Assembly (NCBI GenBank): GCA_019244185.1
Contig: JAFATB010000006.1
Span: forward strand, 186,001-250,000
Origin: Acidobacteriota bacterium
GTDB lineage: Bacteria > Acidobacteriota > Thermoanaerobaculia > Gp7-AA8
Reading direction: 5' to 3'
Length of the DNA stretch: 64,000 nt
Part shown: piece by piece, positions 1 through 9,185 of the stretch
Numbering within the stretch: position 1 is the first letter of the stretch
Layout: every line of letters begins with the position of its first letter
Notes under the pieces: model-generated
What the model was told of the DNA's origin: nothing
Seen by the model: only the letters and a program-made list of their open reading frames with translations
The model's database searches: none
Translations under genes and position numbers: made by a program

Positions 1-531
1 GTCATAGGTTTGCAGGGCGAGGAATCCGCAGGTGTTCTCGTTGTGGTCGAAGGTGTTCTGCGCAACTTCGGAGATGACGGTCACCACGTCGTAGGCATCG
101 TTCTTACGGTAGCGGAGGCGTGTCCGTAGTAGGCCAACGATCCGGTCGAGGAGTGTCGGCAGTTCTGCACCATTCGTGATCTTCGTGACTTCGAGCAGGA
201 GTGGGTTGGAGCCGTGCAAATGATCGAAGCGATGTTGCGAAGCGTCGTCGTACTCGGGCTCGATCGTGGCGATGCCCTCGATCGCCGCGAGGAAACCAGA
301 CCTGACCAGGTAGGTGCGCACACTTTCGTCTTCAACGCACAATTTGAGCGAGGTACCGCTCTTCCTAACCGCGTGCGCAGCGGCGACAAGTTGCACTAGC
401 GCAGCCGGCGAGATGAAGCGAGCTTCACGTAGATCGAAGGTGTACTCGCCGCCTGCGAAGGGATTGCATCGCGCGAGGAGTTGATCGAAAGAGATCGCCG
501 TGAGAGACCGAATGGAATTGTCGGTGCTCAT
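1..531 (-). CDS. STAS-like + GHKL-type ATP-binding protein (3' end truncated by window edge)
   Basis: Not in the ORF track because no stop lies inside the window. Manual reverse translation from ATG at 531 reads MSTDNSIRSLTAISFDQLLARCNPFAGGEYTFDLREARFISPAALVQLVAAAHAVRKSGTSLKLCVEDESVRTYLVRSGFLAAIEG...VVTVISEVAQNTFDHNENTCGFLALQTYD. N-terminal STAS-like pattern, then a GHKL N-box-like SEVAQNTFDHNE. Starts 6 nt after the ImmA/IrrE stop. Confidence 0.7.
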   Translation of the reverse strand, partial: MSTDNSIRSLTAISFDQLLARCNPFAGGEYTFDLREARFISPAALVQLVAAAHAVRKSGTSLKLCVEDESVRTYLVRSGFLAAIEGIATIEPEYDDASQHRFDHLHGSNPLLLEVTKITNGAELPTLLDRIVGLLRTRLRYRKNDAYDVVTVISEVAQNTFDHNENTCGFLALQTYD

Positions 532-537
532 ACGTTC

Positions 538-1656
538 CTAGGGTCGTGACCGGTTCTTGCGTCGGTCTGTTAATGAGACGACTTGTCCTGGGACTTCTGT
601 GCGGCGAGGCGCCGCTTGTGCGCTGAAGATACGGTTGATCCAGAACAGCGGCAGATGGGCATCGTCGGCAAGCGCACGGTGACTGCGGTCGTCGCGGTAC
701 GCGAGGTCTGCCATGTAGTGCAGGGCGCGTGGCGCTTCGATCGGGATGTCAACGGGTTCGCACTTTGTCCATCCGCGTTTTCCCAAGTGCATGCGGAGGT
801 ACTTGTGCTGACGGTCCGAGACGATGTCGAGCTCTCGGGCGCGGTAGAGGATCGCCGACATCGAGACACCCCATCGTGCCTTGAGTTCGGCGAGCTTTGC
901 GAGTGTCACGGGTCGATGGAGTTCGGCGCGGAATGACTCCTCAGGAAAAAGAAACTCCGCACCGAAAAGATATGCCTCGCGTTCGATATCTTGTTCAGCG
1001 TGAAAGGGATAGTGAAGGACGAGATGCCCAAGCTCGTGTGCGAGGGTCAGGCGGATGCGGTCGCCTGGTCTGCTTCCGTTGACGGCGATGACGGGTTTTG
1101 CGCCTTCGACCCAGATCGAGAATCCGTCAACGTTCTCGATCTCTGTTCTGCTTTCGTGGTCTGGGTCTTCGATGACTTCGGGAAGAAAGAAAACGCGGAT
1201 GCCGCTGCGCTCCAGTCGCGAGACGAGACCGCGTACTGGCCCGGTCGCGCTCAGGCCGAGGAGAGTCCGCGTGAGTCGCGCCGCCTCCTGCGGCTGTTCG
1301 GTGGGCATCTTGCCCAACGCGACGCGTGGGGTCTTGAGGCGTGCGGCGAGGAACTCGTAGAGCTCAAAACTTTGCTGCGCGAGCCGGTGTGATTTGGTGC
1401 GTTCGGCCGCGCGGAGCTTGCTAAATTTGCGATACGAGAGCGAACCAAGCGGGAACTCCCAATCCGGTGCGTTCATGAAGAACTCCGCGGGGAAACTCGT
1501 TGCGCGCGTCAGTCGGCGAAGAAAGTCCGGAGAGGGCATGAGCGCGTCGCGCTCGATCATCGCGACCGTCGCTTGCGCGACGTCGCATTTTTCGGCGAGC
1601 TCGCCTTGCGTCAACCCGGAGAGCTCCCGCGCGTGTCGTACACGATCTCCGATCAC
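538..1656 (-). CDS. XRE-family HTH + ImmA/IrrE-type metallopeptidase
   Basis: 372 aa; N-terminal HTH (VRHARELSGLTQGELAEKCDVAQATVAMIER) and zinc-protease motif TLAHELGHLVLH. Confidence 0.92.
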   Translation of the reverse strand: MIGDRVRHARELSGLTQGELAEKCDVAQATVAMIERDALMPSPDFLRRLTRATSFPAEFFMNAPDWEFPLGSLSYRKFSKLRAAERTKSHRLAQQSFELYEFLAARLKTPRVALGKMPTEQPQEAARLTRTLLGLSATGPVRGLVSRLERSGIRVFFLPEVIEDPDHESRTEIENVDGFSIWVEGAKPVIAVNGSRPGDRIRLTLAHELGHLVLHYPFHAEQDIEREAYLFGAEFLFPEESFRAELHRPVTLAKLAELKARWGVSMSAILYRARELDIVSDRQHKYLRMHLGKRGWTKCEPVDIPIEAPRALHYMADLAYRDDRSHRALADDAHLPLFWINRIFSAQAAPRRTEVPGQVVSLTDRRKNRSRP

Positions 1657-2336
1657 TCCTCGGTTTCCTCGACATCGGCGTCAGGTTCGATTCTGCCGAA
1701 GTCATTGGCGTAGTCTTGGTCTGCAGCATCCGGCACTACTGCTGCCGACGTGCGCACGAGTGTGGCGGCATCAGGAACGCTGATGGCCCACAGCTGTGGA
1801 TACTTCCAGTCGTCGACGTCATCACGATCGTAATCGCTCGGCATCGGGCAGACGAGTTCGAGGGAAACGTCACCGGTGCCATCGACGTCCCAGAGGAGCA
1901 CGAGATTGTGGGCGTTGAAGAACTCCTCCGTGTTGGCGTCGAAGAGGATGCGGTTCTCTTCCAAGAAAGCCTTGCGTGATCCGGATCGGCCAGGCAGTGG
2001 TATGCCGCCTTTTCTGCTCTTCCAGAGCTTGAGTTTTCGCCCGCGATAGAGGATTTCGACGCCGCTCATTGCCATCATGCGTATGCTCGGCGCGGTGTCA
2101 TCATCGGTTACCTCGGTGAGCGTCGCGTCGTACTCTGCTTGACGGAGCAGTCGACAGACATGCCAGCGGACGAGATGGGGAAATAGGTGCGGGTCGAGTG
2201 TGGGGTCACCGTTTTGTTTCTTAGGCGCCCACTCGTCGAAGTGCTGTAGCGCAATCGGTACTGCCTCTTGAAGGAAGCCGTGAATCTTGGAGGGAAGCGG
2301 CTGCAGGTCGTCGAGTGCCCGGATCGCGTCGCTCAT
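1653..2336 (-). CDS. hypothetical protein, translationally coupled to the ImmA/IrrE gene
   Basis: 227 aa; ATGA-type overlap at 1653-1656 with the next gene; acidic C-terminus. Confidence 0.8.
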   Translation of the reverse strand: MSDAIRALDDLQPLPSKIHGFLQEAVPIALQHFDEWAPKKQNGDPTLDPHLFPHLVRWHVCRLLRQAEYDATLTEVTDDDTAPSIRMMAMSGVEILYRGRKLKLWKSRKGGIPLPGRSGSRKAFLEENRILFDANTEEFFNAHNLVLLWDVDGTGDVSLELVCPMPSDYDRDDVDDWKYPQLWAISVPDAATLVRTSAAVVPDAADQDYANDFGRIEPDADVEETEE

Positions 2337-3303
2337 GAGGTGTGTTCTCCGGAAGCTGATAATATCAGCTCAAAAGGACACGCGCAAGGACTTCGTGGAC
2401 CAGAGATATCGCGTGATTCGCGCGATCCAGGCCGGTTACCATGCCCAGCTCATGGATCTCGCGGAGGTTCGCCGCATCGCCATCATCGCCATGTTCGCCG
2501 ATGACTATCTTCTCGACCGCGTCGTGCTCAAGGGTGGCAACGCGCTCAGCCTGGTGTACCGCATCGGCACGCGTACGTCTCTCGACCTGGACTTCTCAAT
2601 CGAAGCTGACTTCCCCGATTCCGACGAAGCGCGAGAAAGGATTTTCCGAGCATTGCGGGCACGCTTCGATTCCGCGGGATACGTTGTCTTCGACGAGACC
2701 TTTGGGCCCCGACCGGCTGTCCAACGGCCGGGTCAGTCGCCGCGCTGGGGCGGCTACTCTGTCGAATTCAAGCTGATTGACCGAGGGCGGTTCGATGAAC
2801 TTCATCGCGACGTCGACGCTCTTCGTCGCCAGTCACTCGTTGTCGGCCCCGCACAAGTGCGCATCTTCACGATTGATCTCAGTCGGTATGAGTACTGCGA
2901 GCCGAAGCGAGAAATGGAGCTGGATAACTTCATCATCTACGTCTACACGCCGGAGATGATCGCGATCGAGAAGGTGCGGGCGATCTGCCAGCAAATGCCG
3001 GAGTATCCGCTCATCGTTCATCATCGTCCGCGTGCACGCGACTTCTACGACATCGCTCTCATCGTGAAAGAATGCAAGGTCTCATTCGCGACACAAGAGA
3101 ATCAACAACTCGTGCGCGACATCTTCGCGGCGAAAGAGGTACCGCTGTCGCTCATCGGCCAAATTGCGTCATACCGGGAGTTTCATCGCGCCGACTGGCC
3201 GAAAGTGGAACAGGCAGTCGCGGAGCAACTCCTTCCGTTCGACGACTACTTCGATTTCGTGCTCGCAGAGACTGCGAAGCTACAACCCCTTTGGAAAGAA
3301 TAA
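2335..3303 (+). CDS. AbiEii/AbiGii-like nucleotidyltransferase toxin
   Basis: LLDRVVLKGGNALSLVYRIGTRTSLDLDFSIE is the AbiEii-like nucleotidyltransferase signature. The track start 2287 lies inside the divergent gene, so the internal ATG at 2335 is preferred. Confidence 0.85.
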   Translation: MRCVLRKLIISAQKDTRKDFVDQRYRVIRAIQAGYHAQLMDLAEVRRIAIIAMFADDYLLDRVVLKGGNALSLVYRIGTRTSLDLDFSIEADFPDSDEARERIFRALRARFDSAGYVVFDETFGPRPAVQRPGQSPRWGGYSVEFKLIDRGRFDELHRDVDALRRQSLVVGPAQVRIFTIDLSRYEYCEPKREMELDNFIIYVYTPEMIAIEKVRAICQQMPEYPLIVHHRPRARDFYDIALIVKECKVSFATQENQQLVRDIFAAKEVPLSLIGQIASYREFHRADWPKVEQAVAEQLLPFDDYFDFVLAETAKLQPLWKE

Positions 3304-4152
3304 CCGCCACTCAGCGTCATACTCGGGGTCGCGCAGACCATGCGCCAAGTAGAAGTCAAACTTCAGCCCGAGATCCTTCAGTCGCCGCCACCGACTCTCC
3401 TCGTATCCAGCGCGCTGCAGGTAGAACCCAATCGCCTGATGGTACGGATACGCGTACTCGAGACGCTTCAGTGTTGCGAGCAGGACATTCACCGAGAGCA
3501 CTGACTTCGCGGCGGCAAAGGCCTCCAAGACGTGAAAGACACCGCCGGCATATGCCGGCCGCACCGTGCTGTCGATGAGCGTCCGCTCCAGCTTCGTGAC
3601 AGCGAGCTTCTCGCCCGTCGGCCCGTCAAGCTCTCCTACCTCCAACCCTCCGGTGTTCTTGCCGGCGATGACGACAATCTGAAAGTCACTGTACGTGTAC
3701 GCGAGATTCGAGACTCGCTGCTGGTTCCGAAAGGCCCGATCGATCCCCTCCTGCGTCAAGCCCCCCCGCGGCGCTGGCTTGGGCGACTGCTCCTGGTTCA
3801 CGTAGATCGTGCGTGGAAGCTCATTCGTGAGGTTGTGGAGAAAGATCGCCGTACCATGCGAGAGGTACGATCCCGGCTTGATAGAGAGCGCAACCTCGTA
3901 CGGACTGGCCGCTCGCCAGATGTACCGCACGACCGGGGCATACGCGTGGGACTCAAGGCGCACCTCCTGCAGCCCGTGCAAACTCAAGAACCGAATGAAG
4001 TCAGCCGTGGTGGTATTCTGGGCGAGTCGCCAGAAACCCCGTTGCTCACGAAGGATGTCCGCGATCTGCCGAGACGAAAGAGCGCGCAAAGGCTGCTTAT
4101 CGAGCTCAGCAAGAATGTCGCGCTTTGCGATCTGAAGCCGGGTGGCCATCAA
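3280..4152 (-). CDS. AbiEi-like type IV antitoxin / transcriptional regulator
   Basis: 290 aa; N-terminal winged-helix-like region, then SYLSHGTAIFLHNLTNELPRTIYVNQEQSPK and KLERTLIDSTVRPAYAGG, typical of AbiEi-type proteins. Its 3' end overlaps AbiEii by 24 nt. Confidence 0.82.
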   Translation of the reverse strand: MMATRLQIAKRDILAELDKQPLRALSSRQIADILREQRGFWRLAQNTTTADFIRFLSLHGLQEVRLESHAYAPVVRYIWRAASPYEVALSIKPGSYLSHGTAIFLHNLTNELPRTIYVNQEQSPKPAPRGGLTQEGIDRAFRNQQRVSNLAYTYSDFQIVVIAGKNTGGLEVGELDGPTGEKLAVTKLERTLIDSTVRPAYAGGVFHVLEAFAAAKSVLSVNVLLATLKRLEYAYPYHQAIGFYLQRAGYEESRWRRLKDLGLKFDFYLAHGLRDPEYDAEWRLFFPKGL

Positions 4153-4168
4153 CCCAAGAGTATACCGC

Positions 4169-4198
4169 GTCGCGCTAGGTATATATACCTAGCGCGAC
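4169..4198. promoter_or_regulatory. perfect 30-bp palindrome (candidate AbiEi operator 1)
   Basis: GTCGCGCTAGGTATATATACCTAGCGCGAC equals its own reverse complement; 16 nt upstream of the AbiEi start. Confidence 0.8.
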
Positions 4199-4272
4199 AG
4201 GCAATCCGCTCCTCGCTCCGCCGCTCATGAGTTCATCATTCCTCGGCGACTGCTGAGCCCCATGCAGGTCTG

Positions 4273-4302
4273 GTGCTCCTAGGTATATATACCTAGGAGC
4301 AC
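4273..4302. promoter_or_regulatory. perfect 30-bp palindrome (candidate AbiEi operator 2)
   Basis: GTGCTCCTAGGTATATATACCTAGGAGCAC equals its own reverse complement; shares the 18-bp core CTAGGTATATATACCTAG with operator 1; centres 104 bp apart. Confidence 0.8.
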
Positions 4303-4532
4303 ACCCATCTTCCACATCATCTCTCACCAGTGTACGACGCTGCCTTCGCCTGTCCGAGAACTGTCCGAATCACCCGCGCGAACGTGCGCCGTTCGCGCTG
4401 GCCGACTGTCCGAGTTCTGTGCGAGAACCCATCCCGACCCACCCCTAAGCTGCCCGAACCCTAAACTACGCAACATGCTGAGATCGTTGGTGTTAGGTGA
4501 AATCAGCCGGTATGGGAAGGCGGCTTGAACGC

Positions 4533-4579
<47 letters not shown>

Positions 4580-4597
4580 TTGAATACAAAGAACTTA

Positions 4598-4625
4598 GCC
4601 CGCCGAAAGGCGGGCTATTTTGTTG
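4598..4625 (+). terminator. intrinsic terminator
   Basis: AGCCCGCC-GAAA-GGCGGGCT followed by ATTTTGTT: perfect 8-bp stem, GAAA loop, T-rich tail. Confidence 0.85.
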
Positions 4626-4754
4626 CTGAAAAGGGCGGTTTGCCAACGTTTTGCCACCGAGTTTTTTCGGGCTCTGAAGGGCACAGTTATTCTTGCCACC
4701 GGATCGCGCGTTTCGGTGGCAAGGTTGAACGCGGCAGTGCGGTCACGCAGTTGG

Positions 4755-7700
4755 TCAGCGGCTGAACTGTTTCAGCGCGTCTTCATCGCGCTCATTGATC
4801 TTCTTCAGCTGCGCAGCCGTCTTGCGTTCCGCGTAGGCGATCATCGCGCGCGGCTGATCCGTCAAGGCACGTCCTAGCCAGAGCGGATCGCCGCGACGGG
4901 TGAGAAGAAGCGGGGCGCCAGAGTTGATGAGCACCTCCAAAAGCGCCCAAGCCTCTGTACCGCGCGAGGTCGCGAGGTCGTCGAGCAACTGCTTCACGCG
5001 TCGATGATGGACCTGGAACCAAACGGCTGACTGCGCGAACCTCCGGACCATCGGATCCACATCTTCAATCGAAAGCCTCGCGACCATCTCCGAAGCGAAG
5101 TCGTCGAACCACCCGGCGACCTGCGCTCCGGCTGCTCGAACAAACGCGTCGTCGCCCATGAGCATTTTTCCGATGCGCGTGGTGACCTTCGGTTCCTGCT
5201 GGAGCCTACGTAGCGCACGACAGATGTACGGGCGAATCAACGAACTGCGCTCGTGCGGCAAATGTCCCAAAAGCACTTCCGCTCCACGCAGCGCGTCGAT
5301 ATCGATCAGCAAGTCTGGATACGGCGTCCGATCGCCGGTGCTCGACAGAGCAGCGTAAGCCATCTCGAACGCCACCGTCGGCTGCCGATGAATCAGTCCA
5401 CGGATTGCGCCGCAGCGGCCATCGGAGCGTGGGTTTGCTGCGTCGACGAGCAGCACGTCCGTCGCCTCCTCGTTGTCGAGATAGCCGATGGCGTCGTAGA
5501 ACGCGGCCGTCGAACGCCAGAAGTAGCGGTGCTCGCGTTGTGCGAATCGCCACACCACCTCGGCCAGCCGAGTGCGGCCCGACTTGATCACCATCCGCGC
5601 TACAATCCACGCCAGATCGTCGGAGATCCGGAGTGGATCGAGCGCGAGAAGCAACTGCTCGAGCTCATCGAGTGCTTCATCCGTTCCGATCGCGCGCAGA
5701 GCATACGCTACGGACACCGCCTCACGAAGGAAATCGAGCCGGCGGATCGTTGCTACGGGGGTGCTTTCGTCAGTGAGCATCCGGACTGCTGTCAGCACGG
5801 CGCCTTCATCCTCGTAGGGAATACTGCTCAGTGCGAGATCGACGAGCATTTCCACCAGATCCGAGCGTCCGGATACAGCCAGGATTTGGCTCACGCGCGA
5901 ACGCGCTTCAGGATCCTTCAACGCTGCGACCATCGGAGCGATCTCGTCATCTGTCGCCGGAGGTAAATCGACGAGAAGTTCCGCGAGCTCGTCATCGACC
6001 CACAATCGCGAGTCTTCGAACAGCAGTGACCGCACCCGCGAGCGCTCGCCCATCGCCGCGAGCGCACGCAGCGCAGCCATCCGACGCGTCGTGTGCTCGT
6101 CGTCATCTTCACCGGCGCGAGCAATCGCAGCCAATCGTTCGACGGCATCGGACGAAGGCGTGGTAACCATGCTACGGATCTCCGTGCCGCACCACGATTG
6201 GCAGGCGTCGAGTTGATGCAGGAGAAACCGTTCCAGTTCGGCCCCGCCGATGCTCAGAAGCAGCCGGTGCACCTGCCGCACGAAGTGCCGGTCGAGCGTG
6301 TTCGAGCCATGCGGCGTAAACATCACGGCCACCTCGTGCAGCTTCCGCGGCAGCGCTGCGTCTCGCTGCTCGCGCAGTATGCGCAGGCCGTCCCTTGAAT
6401 CGATGGATGCAAGAAGTTCGATCAAGTGCTCCAGATCCGGCGGTGGACGGTCCGGGCGGTCACTGCTCAGCGTACTGTCGATCATTGCCTCCAGACGCTC
6501 GAGCGCGGCATCGATCGTCTGTTCATCGATCTCACGCTCGCCGCCGAAAGCCCCGTGAAGTGCAGCGCAGCTGTATTGGCCCGACTGAAACTTGTCGCGG
6601 ATCGCGGTTCGAGTCCGGTCTGGAATGGTCAGGAGAAGCGGCGACAACCACCAGTCCTCGTAAAAGGACATGCGCTCGACTTCAGACCGTTCGAAGATTC
6701 CGATTGCCACCTCCGGCTTAAGGCGGCATAGGGCGGCGAATGCTTCCTGAGTCACCCAATCGGCTTCGCTGTGAGTCCACTGAATGAGGTAGTCAACCGC
6801 ATCCGAATCGCGATAACGATCAATACAGTCGATTGCCCCGCGGAACCCGTCGTTTCGGAATGCATCGAGAAAGATCGGTTTCAAATCGAACCAGAGTCGT
6901 CGTCCGTCCTCATTCGCCAGGACGGCAACGAGCCACCCAAGGGTCCTCAGCTCTTCACGATCCGTCTTTGCGGTGGTCGCCGTACGGATCCATTCAGGAT
7001 CGACGCGGCAGCATGCTACGAGCGCGTGCTGCGCAAGCTGCTCTCGGTGATAACCCTCTCCGTCTTTCCCAGCGAGCTTACGCTCCCGATACAGCCGCCA
7101 AATGACGTTGAGAAGACCACCGGACGGTTGCAGTCGCGCAAGTTCAAGGCCGGCGTCCTGCACCTCGGCATTCGCGTCCTGCAGCAACGTCAGAACAAAC
7201 GCGGGACCGACTGCAAACCGAGCCGCGACCTCCTTCATGCACAGCCGAGCCTCACGCACGCGATGCCATGGCGCTTCAGGAACGCGCATGCGACTCAGAA
7301 GCGCTGGTAGCAATCCGGGCCCGATCGTGGGGAGCAGCTCTTCATATAGTTTCTGACTGGGAGCATCTTCGAGTGCCTGAAGAACCTCGACGATCTCCTC
7401 AACCGAGCGGCGGTACTGGACCAGCAACCAGACCACGTCCATCGCCACGTATCCAAGATGCCGCTCCCCTTTCTGCCGAGTCCGTCCAAACAGGTCTGCC
7501 ACCACCTCCGCTACCTTCGTTGAACTCCATTTGCCGCGTTCAAGTTGCGCAAGAACGGCACGTGCGACAGCCCAGTTCAGAAATCGATCGTGCGCGAACT
7601 CCACGCCACCGTCGACGTGAACACGCAGCCACCCGAGGCGCTGCAGCCGTAACTGCATCTCGGACGGGATGTGCAGGCCAAGCAGCACGTCTGCAGGCCA

Positions 7701-7952
7701 CGGATACGACTCCGGGCTGTCCAGAAATGCGTTTGCCAAGGTGACGAGTACGCCGACATCCTGCGGATGCTGCGCCTGTCCTTTGGCGGTAGAGACCTGA
7801 CGCCAGAATCGATCGTACAGCTCATATTCATTCGTCGGCTGCCAATTCGCGTCCTCCGACAGCCTGCAATACAAATCGGCCAGAATGGCGCGGCGCAGAA
7901 GTTCGAGGACGTCCTGTGGCACCCCGGCCATGCTCCGACCACGCAGCTGCAA
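4755..7952 (-). CDS. HEAT/Armadillo-like helical-repeat C-terminal part of a STAND-like NTPase (frame-shifted from the upstream part)
   Basis: 1065 aa, repetitive amphipathic helices (e.g. DAVDYLIQWTHSEADWVTQEAFAALCRLKPEVAIGIF). Begins at a TTG exactly where the upstream NTPase frame becomes low-quality. Confidence 0.75.
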   Translation of the reverse strand: MQLRGRSMAGVPQDVLELLRRAILADLYCRLSEDANWQPTNEYELYDRFWRQVSTAKGQAQHPQDVGVLVTLANAFLDSPESYPWPADVLLGLHIPSEMQLRLQRLGWLRVHVDGGVEFAHDRFLNWAVARAVLAQLERGKWSSTKVAEVVADLFGRTRQKGERHLGYVAMDVVWLLVQYRRSVEEIVEVLQALEDAPSQKLYEELLPTIGPGLLPALLSRMRVPEAPWHRVREARLCMKEVAARFAVGPAFVLTLLQDANAEVQDAGLELARLQPSGGLLNVIWRLYRERKLAGKDGEGYHREQLAQHALVACCRVDPEWIRTATTAKTDREELRTLGWLVAVLANEDGRRLWFDLKPIFLDAFRNDGFRGAIDCIDRYRDSDAVDYLIQWTHSEADWVTQEAFAALCRLKPEVAIGIFERSEVERMSFYEDWWLSPLLLTIPDRTRTAIRDKFQSGQYSCAALHGAFGGEREIDEQTIDAALERLEAMIDSTLSSDRPDRPPPDLEHLIELLASIDSRDGLRILREQRDAALPRKLHEVAVMFTPHGSNTLDRHFVRQVHRLLLSIGGAELERFLLHQLDACQSWCGTEIRSMVTTPSSDAVERLAAIARAGEDDDEHTTRRMAALRALAAMGERSRVRSLLFEDSRLWVDDELAELLVDLPPATDDEIAPMVAALKDPEARSRVSQILAVSGRSDLVEMLVDLALSSIPYEDEGAVLTAVRMLTDESTPVATIRRLDFLREAVSVAYALRAIGTDEALDELEQLLLALDPLRISDDLAWIVARMVIKSGRTRLAEVVWRFAQREHRYFWRSTAAFYDAIGYLDNEEATDVLLVDAANPRSDGRCGAIRGLIHRQPTVAFEMAYAALSSTGDRTPYPDLLIDIDALRGAEVLLGHLPHERSSLIRPYICRALRRLQQEPKVTTRIGKMLMGDDAFVRAAGAQVAGWFDDFASEMVARLSIEDVDPMVRRFAQSAVWFQVHHRRVKQLLDDLATSRGTEAWALLEVLINSGAPLLLTRRGDPLWLGRALTDQPRAMIAYAERKTAAQLKKINERDEDALKQFSR

Positions 7953-8914
7953 CAGCTGCGCAATTCGGACAGGCGCATCTCGCCTACCGCTTGAAGAACT
8001 ACGCGCTCCCGGACCTCGGCGTCCTCGCGGATGCGCTGGGCTGCGTTCTCGTCAGCGGTGAAGGCAACGCGAACGCCCCACTCCCTCCACGGCAGCGCGA
8101 TCAGCGCGAGCGCTTCGTCCACAGATGCCGTCAGGTCGAAGCAGACGGTCAACCAAGGCATCTCGGAGGCGATCGCCGCCTTCGCCCGCCTAACGAGCGA
8201 TTCCCAGTCGAGCGGACGATCGTGGCCTACAATGCGCTTCCAGACTTCGTCGGAGGCACGTTGCAGCGCATCCTCAATCCCCTGCCGAGTTGCAACGAAG
8301 ACGACATTCCCCGCTGCCGCGTTCTCGATGGCGACTTGCGCGAGAAGCGTTGTCTTTCCCATACCGCTTCCACCGGCGAGACAAAGAACCGTCTCGGCCG
8401 ACGGCCAGCTCACGACGCGGCGAACCGTGACCGTCACGTCGTACCGGATTTCTCCCAATCGCCGGTTCAGTTGCGCCAGCGTGGTTTCTCGGAGACCCGG
8501 GAAGCGAGCGAGCGAGATCGTCGGCAGATCCAAGCGGCGCAACAATGTCTCGAGCGTGAAGCGACGCTCCCCGCGGCTCCCGAATTGAAGCAGTAGCCCG
8601 TACAGCTCGCGGGCAACATGCGGAACATCTTCGGCGTGATCGACGTACCCGAGCAGTAACGAGCTCACTCGATCATGCGCATCGTCCGCAGACTGCCGTC
8701 GGATCTCAAACCGGGACAGAAGCGCCCACGTGCGTCGGTATGCGACGTTGTCCGGGGGATCCTCCGATTTCGAAAGACGCGCCGCCACATCGCGGAAGAA
8801 GGTCTCGTACGTGTCATCGACAAAGATGGAATCGGCTACCTCTACGATCCGGCGCGTTTCGCGGAGATCCTCGATGACGGCACGGTCGGCCTGAGACTCG
8901 CGGGAGGATGTCAA
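7953..8914 (-). CDS. STAND-like P-loop NTPase N-terminal part
   Basis: Track ORF 7577..9007 contains VLCLAGGSGMGKTTLLAQVA (Walker A) and PWLTVCFDLTA (Walker B-like). A TTG at 8914 is a plausible start; residues beyond ~7953 are out of frame with the coding continuation. Confidence 0.72.
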
Positions 8915-8984
8915 AGCACGCCTCCGCGAACAGTTTGTCGATGCCGACGAGCACCTGCCCGAGCAACCGCCGCGCGAGTGGCAC

Positions 8985-9185
8985 ATGACGACCTCGGGCA
9001 AATTCATCTTCCCTGACTACGAGCCGGTCGATGTCGTCGGGCGAGCGCTGTACTGGCAGGACATTGCGCAGCAACTCGCGCGTCAGCTGCGCCGGCTCGG
9101 TAAGGCAATCAACGCGACGAGTGCCGAGCAACCCGACACCATCGTCGAGCGCGCAATCGTTCGACTTCGAGGTACGTCCGAATGA
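8985..9185 (+). CDS. small conserved-looking protein
   Basis: MTTSGKFIFPDYEPVDVVGRALYWQDIAQQLARQLRRLGKAI... Protein-like in-frame sequence extends upstream to ~8900 without a canonical start, so the 5' end is uncertain. Confidence 0.5.
   Translation: MTTSGKFIFPDYEPVDVVGRALYWQDIAQQLARQLRRLGKAINATSAEQPDTIVERAIVRLRGTSE

Noticed and set aside
583-1783. Plus-strand ORFs antisense to the ImmA/IrrE gene
   Set aside because: Fully antisense to a clear HTH+HELGH protein.
4580-4877. Plus-strand ORFs 4580..4765 and 4620..4877
   Set aside because: Translate a terminator and the motif cluster; no domain, no convincing start; the second overlaps the repeat protein antisense.
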